From a bacterium (GTDB lineage Bacteria > Electryoneota > Electryoneia > Electryoneales > Electryoneaceae): a DNA stretch of 64,000 bases. Under the pieces are notes generated by a model that was given only the letters and a program-made list of their open reading frames with translations, had not been told where the DNA came from and did not search any database. The stretch is from positions 124,001-188,000 of the forward strand of contig JAHLLH010000003.1 in the NCBI GenBank assembly GCA_020444265.1. Reading direction: 5' to 3'. This document shows, piece by piece, positions 26,427 to 35,419 of this stretch. The first letter of the stretch is position 1. Every line of letters starts with the position of its first letter. A program made the translations under genes and the position numbers.

Positions 26427-27485
26427 TTAGCATATCCGTGGGAGTTGCTCGCCGCTGATCATCGGCAGGATGCGTGAGGGTCCGAAGCGGCTTTTGAGCG
26501 AGACACGCCCTTCGCCATCCTCAAGCACCGTACCAACCCTTACCGATCCTTCGCCCTTCGGGTGCTTGTTCATGATGGCAAGCGCCTTGTCAACGTCGGC
26601 ATCGGGCAGGAAGAGGGCGAAACGGCCCTCGTTGGCGACATACATCGGATCAATCCCGAGTACCTCGGCCAGTGCCGCGACATCTGGCTGGACACGGATG
26701 CCTGCTTCCTGAACTTCGATGGAACGCTTGGCGCTGCCAGCGATTTCGTTGAGTGCGCTGACCAACCCGCCTCGTGTCAGATCGCGCATGCAGTGGATCT
26801 CGATCCCGGAATCCATCAATTCGCCGATCAGACTGTTTAACGCCGCCGAGTCACTTGTGATTGTCGCCTCGAAACCGAGGGATTCTCGGGCTGCCATGAT
26901 TGCCATGCCGTGACGGCCCAAATCGCCATTCACCAGGATTGCATCACCGGGACGCACCAGGTCAGGCGCGATACGTCGTCCATCAGGAATGACTCCCACG
27001 CCAGCCGTGTTGATAAAAATCCCGTCGCCTTTGCCTCGATCCACGACCTTTGTATCGCCAGTAACGATCTGGACTCCGGCTTCGTCCGCCGCAGCTTTCA
27101 TCGACTTGGCGACGGCATAGAGCGTTTCCATCTCGAGACCTTCCTCGATGATGAAGCCGCAGCTCAGGTAACGCGGAGTGGCGCCTGCCATGCAGAGGTC
27201 ATTGACGGTTCCGTGGACAGCCAGCGATCCGATGTCACCACCGGGAAAGAAGAGGGGGTGGACGACAAAAGAGTCCGTGGTAAACGCGATTGTGCCGCCT
27301 TCAAGGTCGAGACGGGCTGCATCGTGATCCGCCTCTTGCTGTTCGCTGCGAAAGGTTTCCGCGAATATGTTCTGGATCAGCGTGTGCATCAGCGTACCGC
27401 CGCCGCCGTGTGCGAGCAAGACACGTGGGTAGTTCTGCAAAGGCAGCGGGCAGGAAAGAATGCCAGCCTGCGGAGTGTCACTCAT
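26427..27485 (-). CDS. hypE: Hydrogenase maturation protein HypE
   Basis: This 352-aa protein carries the N-terminal LLAHGGGGTLMHTLI of PurM-like HypE and ends in the conserved PRIC, whose C-terminal Cys is carbamoylated and dehydrated to a thiocyanate that becomes the active-site cyanide. Further motifs are FTTDSFVVHPLFFPGGDIG and ITGDTKVVDRG-type (VTGDTKVVDRGKGDG). It is the last gene of the hypABFCDE run and starts 9 bp after hypD. Confidence 0.97.
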   Translation of the reverse strand: MSDTPQAGILSCPLPLQNYPRVLLAHGGGGTLMHTLIQNIFAETFRSEQQEADHDAARLDLEGGTIAFTTDSFVVHPLFFPGGDIGSLAVHGTVNDLCMAGATPRYLSCGFIIEEGLEMETLYAVAKSMKAAADEAGVQIVTGDTKVVDRGKGDGIFINTAGVGVIPDGRRIAPDLVRPGDAILVNGDLGRHGMAIMAARESLGFEATITSDSAALNSLIGELMDSGIEIHCMRDLTRGGLVSALNEIAGSAKRSIEVQEAGIRVQPDVAALAEVLGIDPMYVANEGRFALFLPDADVDKALAIMNKHPKGEGSVRVGTVLEDGEGRVSLKSRFGPSRILPMISGEQLPRIC

Positions 27486-27494
27486 CGAAATCCC

Positions 27495-28595
27495 TCACGC
27501 GGTTGTACTCGTTTGCCGGCGGTACTTGTAGTACGCGGCGCAGGCACCCTCGGATGAAACCATGGTGGCGCCGAGCGGGTGCTCCGGGGTACAGAGAGTA
27601 CCGAACGCGGGGCACTCGTGCGGTTTGGTAATACCCTGCAAAATCTGGCCGGAGAGGCAGATCGGGTTTTCCTTTGCCACCTGTTGCCCAAGGTTGAATT
27701 TGCGTTCGGCATCGAAGGAGTGGTACTCCTCACGTAACCCCCATCCACTGGCAGCGATTTCACCAATGCCTCGCCAACTGCGGTCTACAACGTCGAATAC
27801 CGAACCAATCAGCTTCATCGCTGCCAGGTTGCCTTCGGGGCGCACGATTCGGCTGTACGTGTTTTCGACTTCGTTGCGACCCGCCTCCAACTGACGGATC
27901 GTGTAGAGCATACCCTGCAAAATATCCACAGGTTCGAACCCGGTGACCACAATCGGGATAGCATACTTTTCCGAGATCGGGTGGTACTCCTCGTAGCCTG
28001 TCACCGCACAGACATGTCCTGCGGCGAGGAAACCCTGTACTTGGGTACCCGGCATGGAAAGAATCGCCTCCATTGCTGGTGGAACCAGCACGTGGGCAAC
28101 CAGCAGGGAGAAGTTGTGGATCCCTTTTTCCTTCGCTTGAGCAACCGTCATCGCGGTGGCTGGAGCGGTCGTCTCAAATCCGACCGCGAAAAAGAGGACC
28201 TCCTTGTCCGGATTGTCTTCGGCGATCTGGAGGGCGTCCATTGGGGAGTAGACCATCCGGACATCTCCGCCTTCTGCCTTAACTGCCAGCAGGTCGACGT
28301 CGCTGCCAGGGACACGCATCATATCACCAAAGGAGCAGAAAATGAGCTCAGGATTACGTGCCAGTTCAATCGCCTTGTCGATCAAGCCAACACCGGTAAC
28401 GCAGACCGGGCAGCCGGGGCCATGGACCAGGGTGATCTCGTCAGGTAGCAATTCATCTATTCCGAAGCGAACGATCGAATGAGTCTGCCCCCCACAGATT
28501 TCCATGATCGTCCAGGGCTTCGTCGTGATCCGTTTGATCTCCTTCGCGAGGGCGAGGACAGCCTCCGGGTCACGGTATTCCTCGACATGCTTCAT
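27495..28595 (-). CDS. hypD: Hydrogenase maturation protein HypD
   Basis: This 366-aa iron-sulfur protein forms the scaffold, with HypC, on which Fe(CN)2CO is assembled. The visible motifs are [32 protein letters not shown] and [10 protein letters not shown], with the C-terminal CLSGQILQG and CPAFGTLC cluster cysteines. The ATG overlaps the hypC stop by 4 bp (ATGA), which indicates coupled translation. Confidence 0.97.
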   Translation of the reverse strand: MKHVEEYRDPEAVLALAKEIKRITTKPWTIMEICGGQTHSIVRFGIDELLPDEITLVHGPGCPVCVTGVGLIDKAIELARNPELIFCSFGDMMRVPGSDVDLLAVKAEGGDVRMVYSPMDALQIAEDNPDKEVLFFAVGFETTAPATAMTVAQAKEKGIHNFSLLVAHVLVPPAMEAILSMPGTQVQGFLAAGHVCAVTGYEEYHPISEKYAIPIVVTGFEPVDILQGMLYTIRQLEAGRNEVENTYSRIVRPEGNLAAMKLIGSVFDVVDRSWRGIGEIAASGWGLREEYHSFDAERKFNLGQQVAKENPICLSGQILQGITKPHECPAFGTLCTPEHPLGATMVSSEGACAAYYKYRRQTSTTA

Positions 28596-28873
28596 GATAC
28601 AGGTCCGTCTTCACGGTCACTCTCGTCCCCGATCAATCCGCCACCGACATCGGCGAGACGCTTCATCTCCTCAAGAGTAAGCGCTGCTTCCTCCTCGTCC
28701 ACGGTGCTGATTGCAAACCCGGCGTGGATCAAGACCCAATCGCCTGTGTCTGCTTCAGGTACGTATGCAAGGTTGACATCACGCAACACACCACCAAACT
28801 CGACTTTGCCGGTGCGGTTCAAGGGTCCTTCACCAGTGACCGTCATAATTTTTCCTGGTACGGCTAAACACAT
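28592..28873 (-). CDS. hypC: Hydrogenase maturation chaperone HypC
   Basis: This 93-aa protein starts MCLAVPGKI with the essential Cys2, which binds the iron centre during transfer to the large-subunit precursor. [23 protein letters not shown] is the usual OB-fold core. The acidic C-terminus (EDGPVS) overlaps hypD. It starts 11 bp after hypF. Confidence 0.96.
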   Translation of the reverse strand: MCLAVPGKIMTVTGEGPLNRTGKVEFGGVLRDVNLAYVPEADTGDWVLIHAGFAISTVDEEEAALTLEEMKRLADVGGGLIGDESDREDGPVS

Positions 28874-28884
28874 GGGAACCTCCG

Positions 28885-31185
28885 CTACACTTCTCCGCCC
28901 AGAGCTCCAATGAGCTGGCCGAAAGCGATCCCGCCATCGTTCGGGGGAACCTGGCGATGGATCAGGGGGATAAATCCAGCGCTACGCAGCAATGCTGCAC
29001 TTCGTTCTGACAAGGTACGGTTTTGGAAGCAGCCGCCGGTCAGGACGACATGTTTAACCCCGGCTTTACGAGCGATCTCAACCGTTGTTTCCGCAAGAGT
29101 ACTGTGGAAGAGATTGGATAGCTTCTCGACGTTGCGGTGATCTGTCTCGCAGATTAATGTCTTGACCCACGGTTGCCAATCGATCCACCACTCGGGCGAG
29201 TATTCCCCGGGATCTGCTTTTATCAGGGGCATGGGGGAGGTTTCAACCGGTGGTACATCACCGATCACCCACTCCAATTCCATCGCAGCCTGCCCCTCAA
29301 AGCTCATCACCTGACGCACATCGAGCATGGAAGCGATGGCATCAAAAAGACGGCCCATACTACTGGTTCTGGGTGTATTAACCCTGTTCGCCAAGACGGT
29401 TTTCAGCAGGTCCAGCTCACGGCGGTCGCCGCTGCGATCCCACCCTTTAAGGGCATGATAATCGAACACGGCAGGGCCAAGTAACTCATAAAGAAGTCCA
29501 AGAGCTGATCGTCTTGGCTCGCGAACCGCTCGTTCTCCCCCTGGCAAAGGGAAGGGACGAAGCGCGGCAAATCGCTGCCAAGATGCCCCTTCTACGAGCA
29601 AACACTCACCACCCCAAACGGTTCCATCCGGCCCGAATCCGGTTCCATCCCAGGACAAACCGAGCACCGGTTCTGTCCCCTGGTGCTCACCCATGCATGC
29701 GTAAACATGTGCGAGGTGATGCTGCATGCTGGTCGTTTCGACTCCCTGCTGCTGGGCGAATCGGGTCGAAAGGTAGTCCGGGTGTAAGTCGTGGATAATT
29801 CGTTCCGGGGGTGATTCATAAAGCCCTTCGAACTGGCCGATCACCTCACGGAATGAATCGTAGGATAGATCGTTCTCAAGGTCGCCGATGTGCTGGCTGA
29901 TAAAGATGTTGTTCCCTACCGACAGCGCCACACTGTTCTTCAGATGCCCACCTACTGCGAGTAAGGTGGGGGCTGGGTTGGAAAGTTGGATGGGAAGGGG
30001 TGCATAACCACGGGCTCGACGCAGGATCTGTGGCTCACCATCAACAAGCTGAACGACGGAATCATCGACCGGACGGACAATCGGTCGGTTGTGCACGAGG
30101 AACGTGCTGCTGATACCTCCGAGTCGACGGATTGCTTCTTCTTCATCGATGCAGATTGGTTCGTCTGTCAGGTTGCCGCTTGTTGCAACAACCGGGAAGC
30201 CAAGTCCCTGCATTACAAGGTGATGCAAAGGGGTTGTTGGTAGCATGACCCCAAGACGAGGGTTGCCGGGGGCAACGTAATCGGAAATTCGGATAGAGGC
30301 ATCCGATTTAACCTTGTCGAGTAGAACAATCGGTGCTGCCTGGCTGCACAACACCTCAGCGGCAGCATCTGAAATCTCAACAACGTCACGTGCTGCCTCA
30401 AGGGATGGAACCATCACCGCGAAAGGTTTTTCCTCGCGCTGTTTCCGTCTACGCAGTTCACGCACTGCAACATCATCCCGGGCATCCACCATTAGTTGGA
30501 ATCCACCCAGCCCTTTCAGCGCAATGATCTCGCCTTGACGCAATCTGTCAATCGCCAGCGAGAGTGCTTCGTCATGGTAGGCAAGAACACTGCCCCCCTG
30601 GTCCCACACCTCGAGATGAGGGCCGCAGATAGGGCAAGCATTCGGCTGGGCATGAAACCGCCGATCTAGCGGATTTGTGTATTCCTTTCGGCAGGCAGGG
30701 CAGAGGGTAAAACCCTTCATGGTGGTGTTGGGTCGATCATAGGGCAACTGCTCGATGATGCTGAATCGCGGTCCGCAATTGGTGCAATTGGTGAATGGGT
30801 AGCGGTACCGTCGGTTTTCCGGATCGTTCAGATCGACAAGGCAATCGGGGCAGGTGGCAAGGTCCGGCAGGATCAGTGTTGTCTTGGTACCACCTTCACT
30901 TTGCAGAATTTTAAACGTGGTCTCGCCAATCGGATCGCAAGCGACTGTGTTGATGGACTGCAGGACAGCGTTGGATGGTTTCTCATGGTCAAGGCGGGAA
31001 CGAAACAGCTCCAACTCTTCCTCGTCCCCTTCCAGCTCGATGACGACACCCTGCGCACTGTTCAGGACATGTCCGCCAAGATGGAGCTCATGGGCGAGAC
31101 GGTAAACAAAGGGGCGAAAACCGACCCCCTGCACCGCGCCCTGGACGGTGATCCTCAAACGGGTTGCCGAGCCTGGACTACTCAT
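28885..31185 (-). CDS. hypF: Carbamoyltransferase HypF
   Basis: This 766-aa protein makes the carbamoyl group that becomes the CN ligand. The domain order is acylphosphatase (ITVQGAVQGVGFRPFVYRL, residues ~10-95), two zinc fingers (CPDC ... CTNC; CPAC ... CPIC), YrdC-like (GEIIALKGLGGFQLMVDA), and a Kae1-like C-terminal domain (QHHLAHVYACMGEH, ALTGGCFQN-type VVLTGGCFQN). ATG 31185 is right behind AAGGAGG. The reading frame stays open to 31362, but that extension overlaps hypB and has no homology, so it was dropped. Confidence 0.96.
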   Translation of the reverse strand: MSSPGSATRLRITVQGAVQGVGFRPFVYRLAHELHLGGHVLNSAQGVVIELEGDEEELELFRSRLDHEKPSNAVLQSINTVACDPIGETTFKILQSEGGTKTTLILPDLATCPDCLVDLNDPENRRYRYPFTNCTNCGPRFSIIEQLPYDRPNTTMKGFTLCPACRKEYTNPLDRRFHAQPNACPICGPHLEVWDQGGSVLAYHDEALSLAIDRLRQGEIIALKGLGGFQLMVDARDDVAVRELRRRKQREEKPFAVMVPSLEAARDVVEISDAAAEVLCSQAAPIVLLDKVKSDASIRISDYVAPGNPRLGVMLPTTPLHHLVMQGLGFPVVATSGNLTDEPICIDEEEAIRRLGGISSTFLVHNRPIVRPVDDSVVQLVDGEPQILRRARGYAPLPIQLSNPAPTLLAVGGHLKNSVALSVGNNIFISQHIGDLENDLSYDSFREVIGQFEGLYESPPERIIHDLHPDYLSTRFAQQQGVETTSMQHHLAHVYACMGEHQGTEPVLGLSWDGTGFGPDGTVWGGECLLVEGASWQRFAALRPFPLPGGERAVREPRRSALGLLYELLGPAVFDYHALKGWDRSGDRRELDLLKTVLANRVNTPRTSSMGRLFDAIASMLDVRQVMSFEGQAAMELEWVIGDVPPVETSPMPLIKADPGEYSPEWWIDWQPWVKTLICETDHRNVEKLSNLFHSTLAETTVEIARKAGVKHVVLTGGCFQNRTLSERSAALLRSAGFIPLIHRQVPPNDGGIAFGQLIGALGGEV

Positions 31186-31216
31186 CTTTCCGGCCTCCTT
31201 GATGCCGGGACCCGCA

Positions 31217-31879
31217 TCAGCGGCTTGCGAACCAGGTCTCACGCTTGGCGACCAGCCAATCAGCCACTTCCGCGATGCCTTCCCCGGTTCTCGCTGATAC
31301 CTTGAAGATCTCGACATCGGGGTTGAGGCGACGGGCATCTTCTTCCATCCGGTCAACATCAAAGTCGGTGTAAGGAAGCAGGTCGGCTTTGTTCATGATC
31401 AGCGCGTTGGTCTTCTGAAACATCGGGGGATATTTCGACACCTTGTCGTCGCCCTCAGTAGCGCTGAGTACGACAATCCGCAAGCGTTCCCCCAGCTTGT
31501 GGCTGGCGGTACAGACCAAGTTGCCGACGTTCTCGATGAAGAGGAGATTGGAGGTGTCCAATGGGAGGTTTTTCATCGCACTGGAGACCATGTTTGCTTC
31601 AAGATGGCAGCCGCCGCCAGTATTAATCTGAATCGTCGGCCATCCCAACTTCTCGATACGTTCCGCATCCTTCGATGTTGCCAGATCTCCTTCGATCACC
31701 GCAGCTTTCACACGGTTGTTCAGCTTTTCGGCGAGCTTTTCGAGCAACGTTGTTTTGCCGGACCCGGGGGAACCGAGGACGTTGACGGTATAGACACCGG
31801 CTTCGTCGAATGCTGCTAAATTCTGTTCGGCGATCGAGTCATTCGCTTTAAGAATGTCTTGAGTGACAACGACTTCCAT
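31217..31879 (-). CDS. hypB: Hydrogenase nickel-insertion GTPase HypB
   Basis: This 220-aa SIMIBI GTPase delivers nickel to the hydrogenase large subunit with HypA. It shows a P-loop GSPGSGKTTLLEK, the nickel/zinc-site residues GGGCHLEANM, the DLLFIENVGNLVC-like block and the NKADLLPY base motif. There is no N-terminal His-rich or CxxCGC nickel-store segment. ATG 31879 follows AAAGGTGG, and the in-frame GTG/ATG nine bases upstream is less well placed. It starts 12 bp after hypA. Confidence 0.96.
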   Translation of the reverse strand: MEVVVTQDILKANDSIAEQNLAAFDEAGVYTVNVLGSPGSGKTTLLEKLAEKLNNRVKAAVIEGDLATSKDAERIEKLGWPTIQINTGGGCHLEANMVSSAMKNLPLDTSNLLFIENVGNLVCTASHKLGERLRIVVLSATEGDDKVSKYPPMFQKTNALIMNKADLLPYTDFDVDRMEEDARRLNPDVEIFKVSARTGEGIAEVADWLVAKRETWFASR

Positions 31880-31891
31880 GTTGACCACCTT

Positions 31892-32242
31892 TCAGGAATC
31901 TTCCACTTCCAATGATGCCAACTGCAGCTCCGATCCCCCCTCAATGGCAATCTGGCCACTGTCGCACGATGGGCAGGCGAAGGTGTAGCCGTCTACCTCG
32001 GAAGTTGCTCCACATTCGAGGCAACGGCAAGTGGCGGGGGGCTCATCGATGAGCAATTCCGCCCCTTTAAGCCTGGTGTTGGGTACAACAACTTCCCAAG
32101 CGGTTCGCAAGGCTTCCGGGCTGGCACCGGACATTACTCCGACACGCAGGTTGACCGAACTGACCGGTCCTTCTGCCCCCGCTTTTTCCAGCTCATCCAC
32201 AGCAATTCGGACCAACTGTTCAACAATACCCAGCTCGTGCAT
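31892..32242 (-). CDS. hypA: Hydrogenase nickel metallochaperone HypA
   Basis: This 116-aa protein starts MHELGIVEQLV, where His2 contributes to nickel binding, and has the zinc site CRCLECG ... CPSCDSG. It is the first gene of the hyp operon. A promoter (GTGACA-17-TATTTT) lies just upstream on the same strand. Divergent from nikR. Confidence 0.96.
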   Translation of the reverse strand: MHELGIVEQLVRIAVDELEKAGAEGPVSSVNLRVGVMSGASPEALRTAWEVVVPNTRLKGAELLIDEPPATCRCLECGATSEVDGYTFACPSCDSGQIAIEGGSELQLASLEVEDS

Positions 32243-32267
32243 GGAGATTGCCTCGTGCTTGCACTAA

Positions 32268-32296
32268 AAAATACAGACTTGTCTCATCCGTGTCAC
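32268..32296 (-). promoter_or_regulatory. Sigma-70-type promoter of the hyp operon
   Basis: On the minus strand, GTGACA (32291-32296) and TATTTT (32268-32273) are separated by exactly 17 bp. The start of hypA lies about 25 bp after the -10 box. No NikR-like repeat overlaps it, so the hyp genes may not be nickel-repressed. Confidence 0.55.
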
Positions 32297-32450
32297 TTGA
32301 AAGGTACGAAAAAGAGGTCACCCGCCCTAGAAAGTGTGCTGAAAAAGCTGTGGAAGATCAACCCATATTTTCAATTCAGAGCAGTGTTAGACTCCCTTTA
32401 CTTACCCTTTTACAGCGGTTTACGATTTGCACCCGTTGCGTCCACTCCCG

Positions 32451-32479
32451 CTGACAAGTACCTTTCAGACAGTTAGTAT
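32451..32479 (+). promoter_or_regulatory. Sigma-70-type promoter of nikR
   Basis: CTGACA (32451-32456) and TAGTAT (32474-32479) are separated by 17 bp. The -10 box overlaps the left half of the NikR operator, so bound NikR would block RNA polymerase. The leader would be under 30 nt. Confidence 0.65.
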
Positions 32480-32502
32480 TACAGATTCGAGTTTTGTAAT
32501 AC
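32476..32502. promoter_or_regulatory. NikR operator
   Basis: A perfect inverted repeat GTATTAC - 13 bp - GTAATAC sits directly in front of nikR. Known NikR sites have this form: two 6-7 bp arms 13-16 bp apart, with GTRTTAC-like arms in several non-enteric groups. It overlaps the -10 box and ends 10 bp before the nikR ATG, which implies nickel-dependent autorepression of nikR and the importer genes behind it. Confidence 0.85.
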
Positions 32503-32512
32503 AGAGGGTAAG

Positions 32513-32929
32513 ATGTCGGATTTGGTGAGGATGAGCATTACGATGGACCGTGACCTCTCGGATCGTCTCGATTCGCTACTTGAAGGAGGGCGAAATGAGA
32601 ACCGTTCCGAGTTTATTCGCGATATGATTCGATGCCGTCTTGTTGAACGGGAATGGGAGCAGGATCAGGAGGTTCTGGGCACAATTACCATCGTATACGA
32701 TCACCATTCCAGCGATGTGAATCGCCGTCTCACCCACCTGCAGCACGAGATTCATGATAACATTCTCGCCACAACTCATGTGCATTTAACCCATGAGCTA
32801 TGCGCGGAAGTGATAATTGCGCGGGGGAAAGCATCTGGCATTAAGAAGTTCGCCGATGCAGTCCGTCAGCAGAAAGGCATTCTGCATACGGCTTTTTCGC
32901 CGAGCACGCTGGGCAAGGTTGAGAGTTGA
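32513..32929 (+). CDS. nikR: Nickel-responsive regulator NikR
   Basis: This 138-aa protein has an N-terminal ribbon-helix-helix (VRMSITMDRDLSDRLDSLL, residues 5-45) and a C-terminal ACT-like domain. The nickel ligands His78, His89, His91 and Cys97 are all present with the spacing of E. coli NikR (H76, H87, H89, C95). It represses nickel uptake when nickel is bound. It is the first gene of a nikRMNQO unit, 27 bp before nikM, and carries its own operator. Confidence 0.96.
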   Translation: MSDLVRMSITMDRDLSDRLDSLLEGGRNENRSEFIRDMIRCRLVEREWEQDQEVLGTITIVYDHHSSDVNRRLTHLQHEIHDNILATTHVHLTHELCAEVIIARGKASGIKKFADAVRQQKGILHTAFSPSTLGKVES

Positions 32930-32956
32930 CCTCTTTCCTGGGACGAAGGAGTTTGC

Positions 32957-33619
32957 ATGCACATCCCGGATGGTTTTGTTTCGGCAACGGTGAATCTGTC
33001 TACCGGAGCGGCGTGCGCTGCGCTGGTCGGTGTGGCGGTTGCCCGCGCCAACCGTAACCTCGAAGCCCAGACTGTCCCCCTCTTGAGTGTTACCGCCGCC
33101 TTCATCTTCGCAGCCCAGATGGTCAACTTTCCTGTCGCAGCCGGCACCAGTGGTCACTTCATGGGAGCCCTGCTGGCAGCACTGCTGCTCGGACCGTGGA
33201 ATGCCTTGATCGTGATGACTGTCGTGTTGGTTCTGCAAGCGTTGCTCTTCGCCGATGGGGGCATCCTCGCCCTTGGGTCGAATCTCTTTAATATGGGAGT
33301 GGTTGGTGGGTTGGCTGGCTATGCCATCTTTCTTGGCCTCACCTTCCTGTTGCCAAAGACTCGAACGGGTTTTCTCACCTCTGGTGCAGTTGCGGCATGG
33401 TTCTCGATCGTCCTGGCTTCCCTCTTTGCGTCTGCTGAGCTTGCGCTGTCCGGCACGATTCCCTTTGCAGTAGTCGCACCGGCGATGGCAGGAGTTCACT
33501 CGATAATTGGTGTCGGGGAGGCGTTAATCACCTCGACAGCGCTGGCGCTTGTTATTTCGGCACGTCCCGACCTGGTCCAGGCTGCACCACGGAACACGAT
33601 GCTCAGGAGGAGCCTGTGA
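32957..33619 (+). CDS. nikM: ECF nickel transporter substrate-binding membrane subunit NikM (CbiM-like)
   Basis: This 220-aa membrane protein starts MHIPDGF. The N-terminal Met-His supplies the metal site typical of CbiM/NikM. Further conserved blocks are NFPVAAGTSGHFMGALLAALLLGP and ALLFADGGILALGSNLFNMG. Nickel rather than cobalt is inferred from the adjacent nikR with its operator and the hydrogenase genes. It starts behind GAAGGAG and overlaps nikN by 4 bp. Confidence 0.92.
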   Translation: MHIPDGFVSATVNLSTGAACAALVGVAVARANRNLEAQTVPLLSVTAAFIFAAQMVNFPVAAGTSGHFMGALLAALLLGPWNALIVMTVVLVLQALLFADGGILALGSNLFNMGVVGGLAGYAIFLGLTFLLPKTRTGFLTSGAVAAWFSIVLASLFASAELALSGTIPFAVVAPAMAGVHSIIGVGEALITSTALALVISARPDLVQAAPRNTMLRRSL

Positions 33620-33927
33620 AACGTTCCTTCCGTTTCTTCCTTGTCGCTGGAGTAGTCAGTCTGCTGATCGGGATCGCAGTATCACCTTTCGCCTCATCTA
33701 ACCCGGATGGCCTCGAACGAGTAGCCGAAGAGAAGGGCTTTATCGAGAACGCGGAAAGTGCGGAACTCTGGAGCTCCAGCCCTCTTCCTGACTATGGTGT
33801 CGATGGGGTCGAATCGGAGCACATCTCCACATCACTCGCCGGGCTGATAGGCACCATGGCCACCCTCATAGTCGGGTTTGGAGTGGGGAGGATGTTGATG
33901 AAGAGACGTGACGAGGGCAAGTCCTAG
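33616..33927 (+). CDS. nikN: ECF nickel transporter accessory subunit with PDGLE motif
   Basis: This 103-aa protein has one N-terminal and one C-terminal membrane helix and the motif NPDGLERVAEEKGF after the first helix, as in the PDGLE family that accompanies NikM/CbiM. The start is ATG-less GTG/ATG context at 33616, overlapping the nikM stop by 4 bp (GTGA). The role is to complete the metal-binding core subunit. Confidence 0.88.
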   Translation: MKRSFRFFLVAGVVSLLIGIAVSPFASSNPDGLERVAEEKGFIENAESAELWSSSPLPDYGVDGVESEHISTSLAGLIGTMATLIVGFGVGRMLMKRRDEGKS

Positions 33928-33928
33928 C

Positions 33929-34699
33929 ATGCCCCATGTCTCCTTGCTTACCGACCCGGATTTTCATGGTCCTCTGCATGAACTCGATGCACGATCCAAG
34001 ATCCTGATCTTTTTCGGCATCCTCCTTTCTGCTGTCCTGGTACCCAACGGTCACTGGCTACTTTTCGCCATCCACCTTATCCTGATCGTCCTTTTCCTGA
34101 TTCTTTCGAGGATGCCGGTCTCTCATTTTCTGACTCACCTGGGAGTGATTCTCCCGATTCTCGCAATGGTCCTTTTCGCCTCACCGTTCCTAGCATCCAA
34201 CTCTCGTGCCCCGGTGGTTCTCGACTTGGGCTGGATTGGAACAATCACCGAGGCCGGACTGATTCATCTGATCTCGTTAGCCTGTAAAGCTCTTCTGGCG
34301 ATCAGTTCCGTTATCCTGCTGATTCATACAGCAAAATTTCATGAACTGCTGCGAGGCTTTGAGCAGATTCGTGTCCCGGTCCTCTTGATCCAGGTGACTG
34401 CGATGGCATCCCGTTATCTGCTGTTGTTGGTAGAAGATGTCACCACACTGCGTAACAGCATGGTCAACCGCGGGTATCGTGGCAGGTGGATCGGCCAGGC
34501 GAGGCTGATCGGTAGGCTTGTCGGTGTCTTGTTTCTTCGCAGCATCGAACGAAGTGAACGTATTTCCCATGCGATGTTATCACGCGGCTGGCGTGGCGGC
34601 GCACGGCGGGTGCCGTGGACCCCCCTCGCCTGGGTGGATTTCGGAACAAGCGGGGTGGTTGTGATCCTGCTCGTGGTGATACAGGTGGGATTGCGATGA
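33929..34699 (+). CDS. nikQ: ECF nickel transporter transmembrane subunit NikQ (CbiQ-like)
   Basis: This 256-aa T-component has four or five helices and the cytoplasmic coupling helices containing SRYLLLLVEDVTTLRNSMVNRG and ERISHAMLSRGWRGG, the two Ala/Arg-Gly motifs that bind the ATPase. ATG 33929 lies one base after the nikN stop. The in-frame GTG at 33908 lies inside nikN and was not used. The stop overlaps the nikO ATG. Confidence 0.92.
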   Translation: MPHVSLLTDPDFHGPLHELDARSKILIFFGILLSAVLVPNGHWLLFAIHLILIVLFLILSRMPVSHFLTHLGVILPILAMVLFASPFLASNSRAPVVLDLGWIGTITEAGLIHLISLACKALLAISSVILLIHTAKFHELLRGFEQIRVPVLLIQVTAMASRYLLLLVEDVTTLRNSMVNRGYRGRWIGQARLIGRLVGVLFLRSIERSERISHAMLSRGWRGGARRVPWTPLAWVDFGTSGVVVILLVVIQVGLR

Positions 34700-35400
34700 A
34701 GAACGCCCTCGCGATTCGTGATCTCCGGTACCATTATCCGGATGGCACCCCTGCGCTTCACGGGATCGATCTCGAGGCATCAGTGGGGGAACGTCTCGGA
34801 CTCATCGGGGCGAACGGGGCGGGAAAATCGACCCTCTTGCTCCATCTGAACGGTATCCTTCGTGGCGAGGGCGACATCGAGATAGCCGGGTTGGCACTGT
34901 CGAAAAAGAACCTTCCCGATATCCGTGCGAGGGTGGGTCTTGTCTTCCAGAACCCGGACGATCAGCTCTTTTCACCAACTGTCTTCGATGATGTCGCGTT
35001 TGGTCCGCTTCAGAACGGGGTCGCCGAAGATGAGTTGGAACCGTTGGTGCAGGAGGCTCTTGAGCTGGTCGGTTTGAAAGGTTTCGAGCATCGCAACCCA
35101 CACCACTTGAGCCTGGGGGAGAAGAAACGTGTAGCCTTGGCAAGCATTCTGGTGTTGCAGCCTTCCCTGCTCGTGCTGGATGAACCGACCAATGGTCTTG
35201 ACCCTCGCGGCCGTCGTGAGCTGATCGCCCTGCTTGGAACCCTTCCGACCACCCAACTGGTCGCCTCTCATGATCTCGACCTCATCGGCTCACACTGCAC
35301 ACGAGTTGTTGTACTCGATGATGGCGAGATCGTGGGGGACGGGAAGCCGGCAGAGATCTTGGGTGAAAGGGAGTTCCTGCTGAGGCATGGACTGGCGTAG
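34696..35400 (+). CDS. nikO: ECF nickel transporter ATPase NikO (CbiO-like)
   Basis: This 234-aa ABC ATPase has Walker A GANGAGKST, Q-loop VFQNPDDQLF, signature LSLGEKKRVALA, Walker B LLVLDEPTNGLDP and switch His ASHDLDL. ATG 34696 overlaps the nikQ stop (ATGA). The longer reading frame from 34615 is only overlap with nikQ. It closes the nickel-uptake unit, with a convergent gene 19 bp downstream. Confidence 0.94.
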   Translation: MKNALAIRDLRYHYPDGTPALHGIDLEASVGERLGLIGANGAGKSTLLLHLNGILRGEGDIEIAGLALSKKNLPDIRARVGLVFQNPDDQLFSPTVFDDVAFGPLQNGVAEDELEPLVQEALELVGLKGFEHRNPHHLSLGEKKRVALASILVLQPSLLVLDEPTNGLDPRGRRELIALLGTLPTTQLVASHDLDLIGSHCTRVVVLDDGEIVGDGKPAEILGEREFLLRHGLA

Positions 35401-35419
35401 GGTATGATACCCGCGCCAC

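Noticed and set aside
26378-26427. Inverted repeat ACCGCTCT/AGAGCGGT at the end of hypE as terminator
   Set aside because: The arms are 8 bp with a 34-nt loop and no T-run in either direction.
31186-31362. N-terminal extension of hypF
   Set aside because: The extension overlaps hypB, is basic and unlike any HypF, while ATG 31185 has a perfect AAGGAGG.
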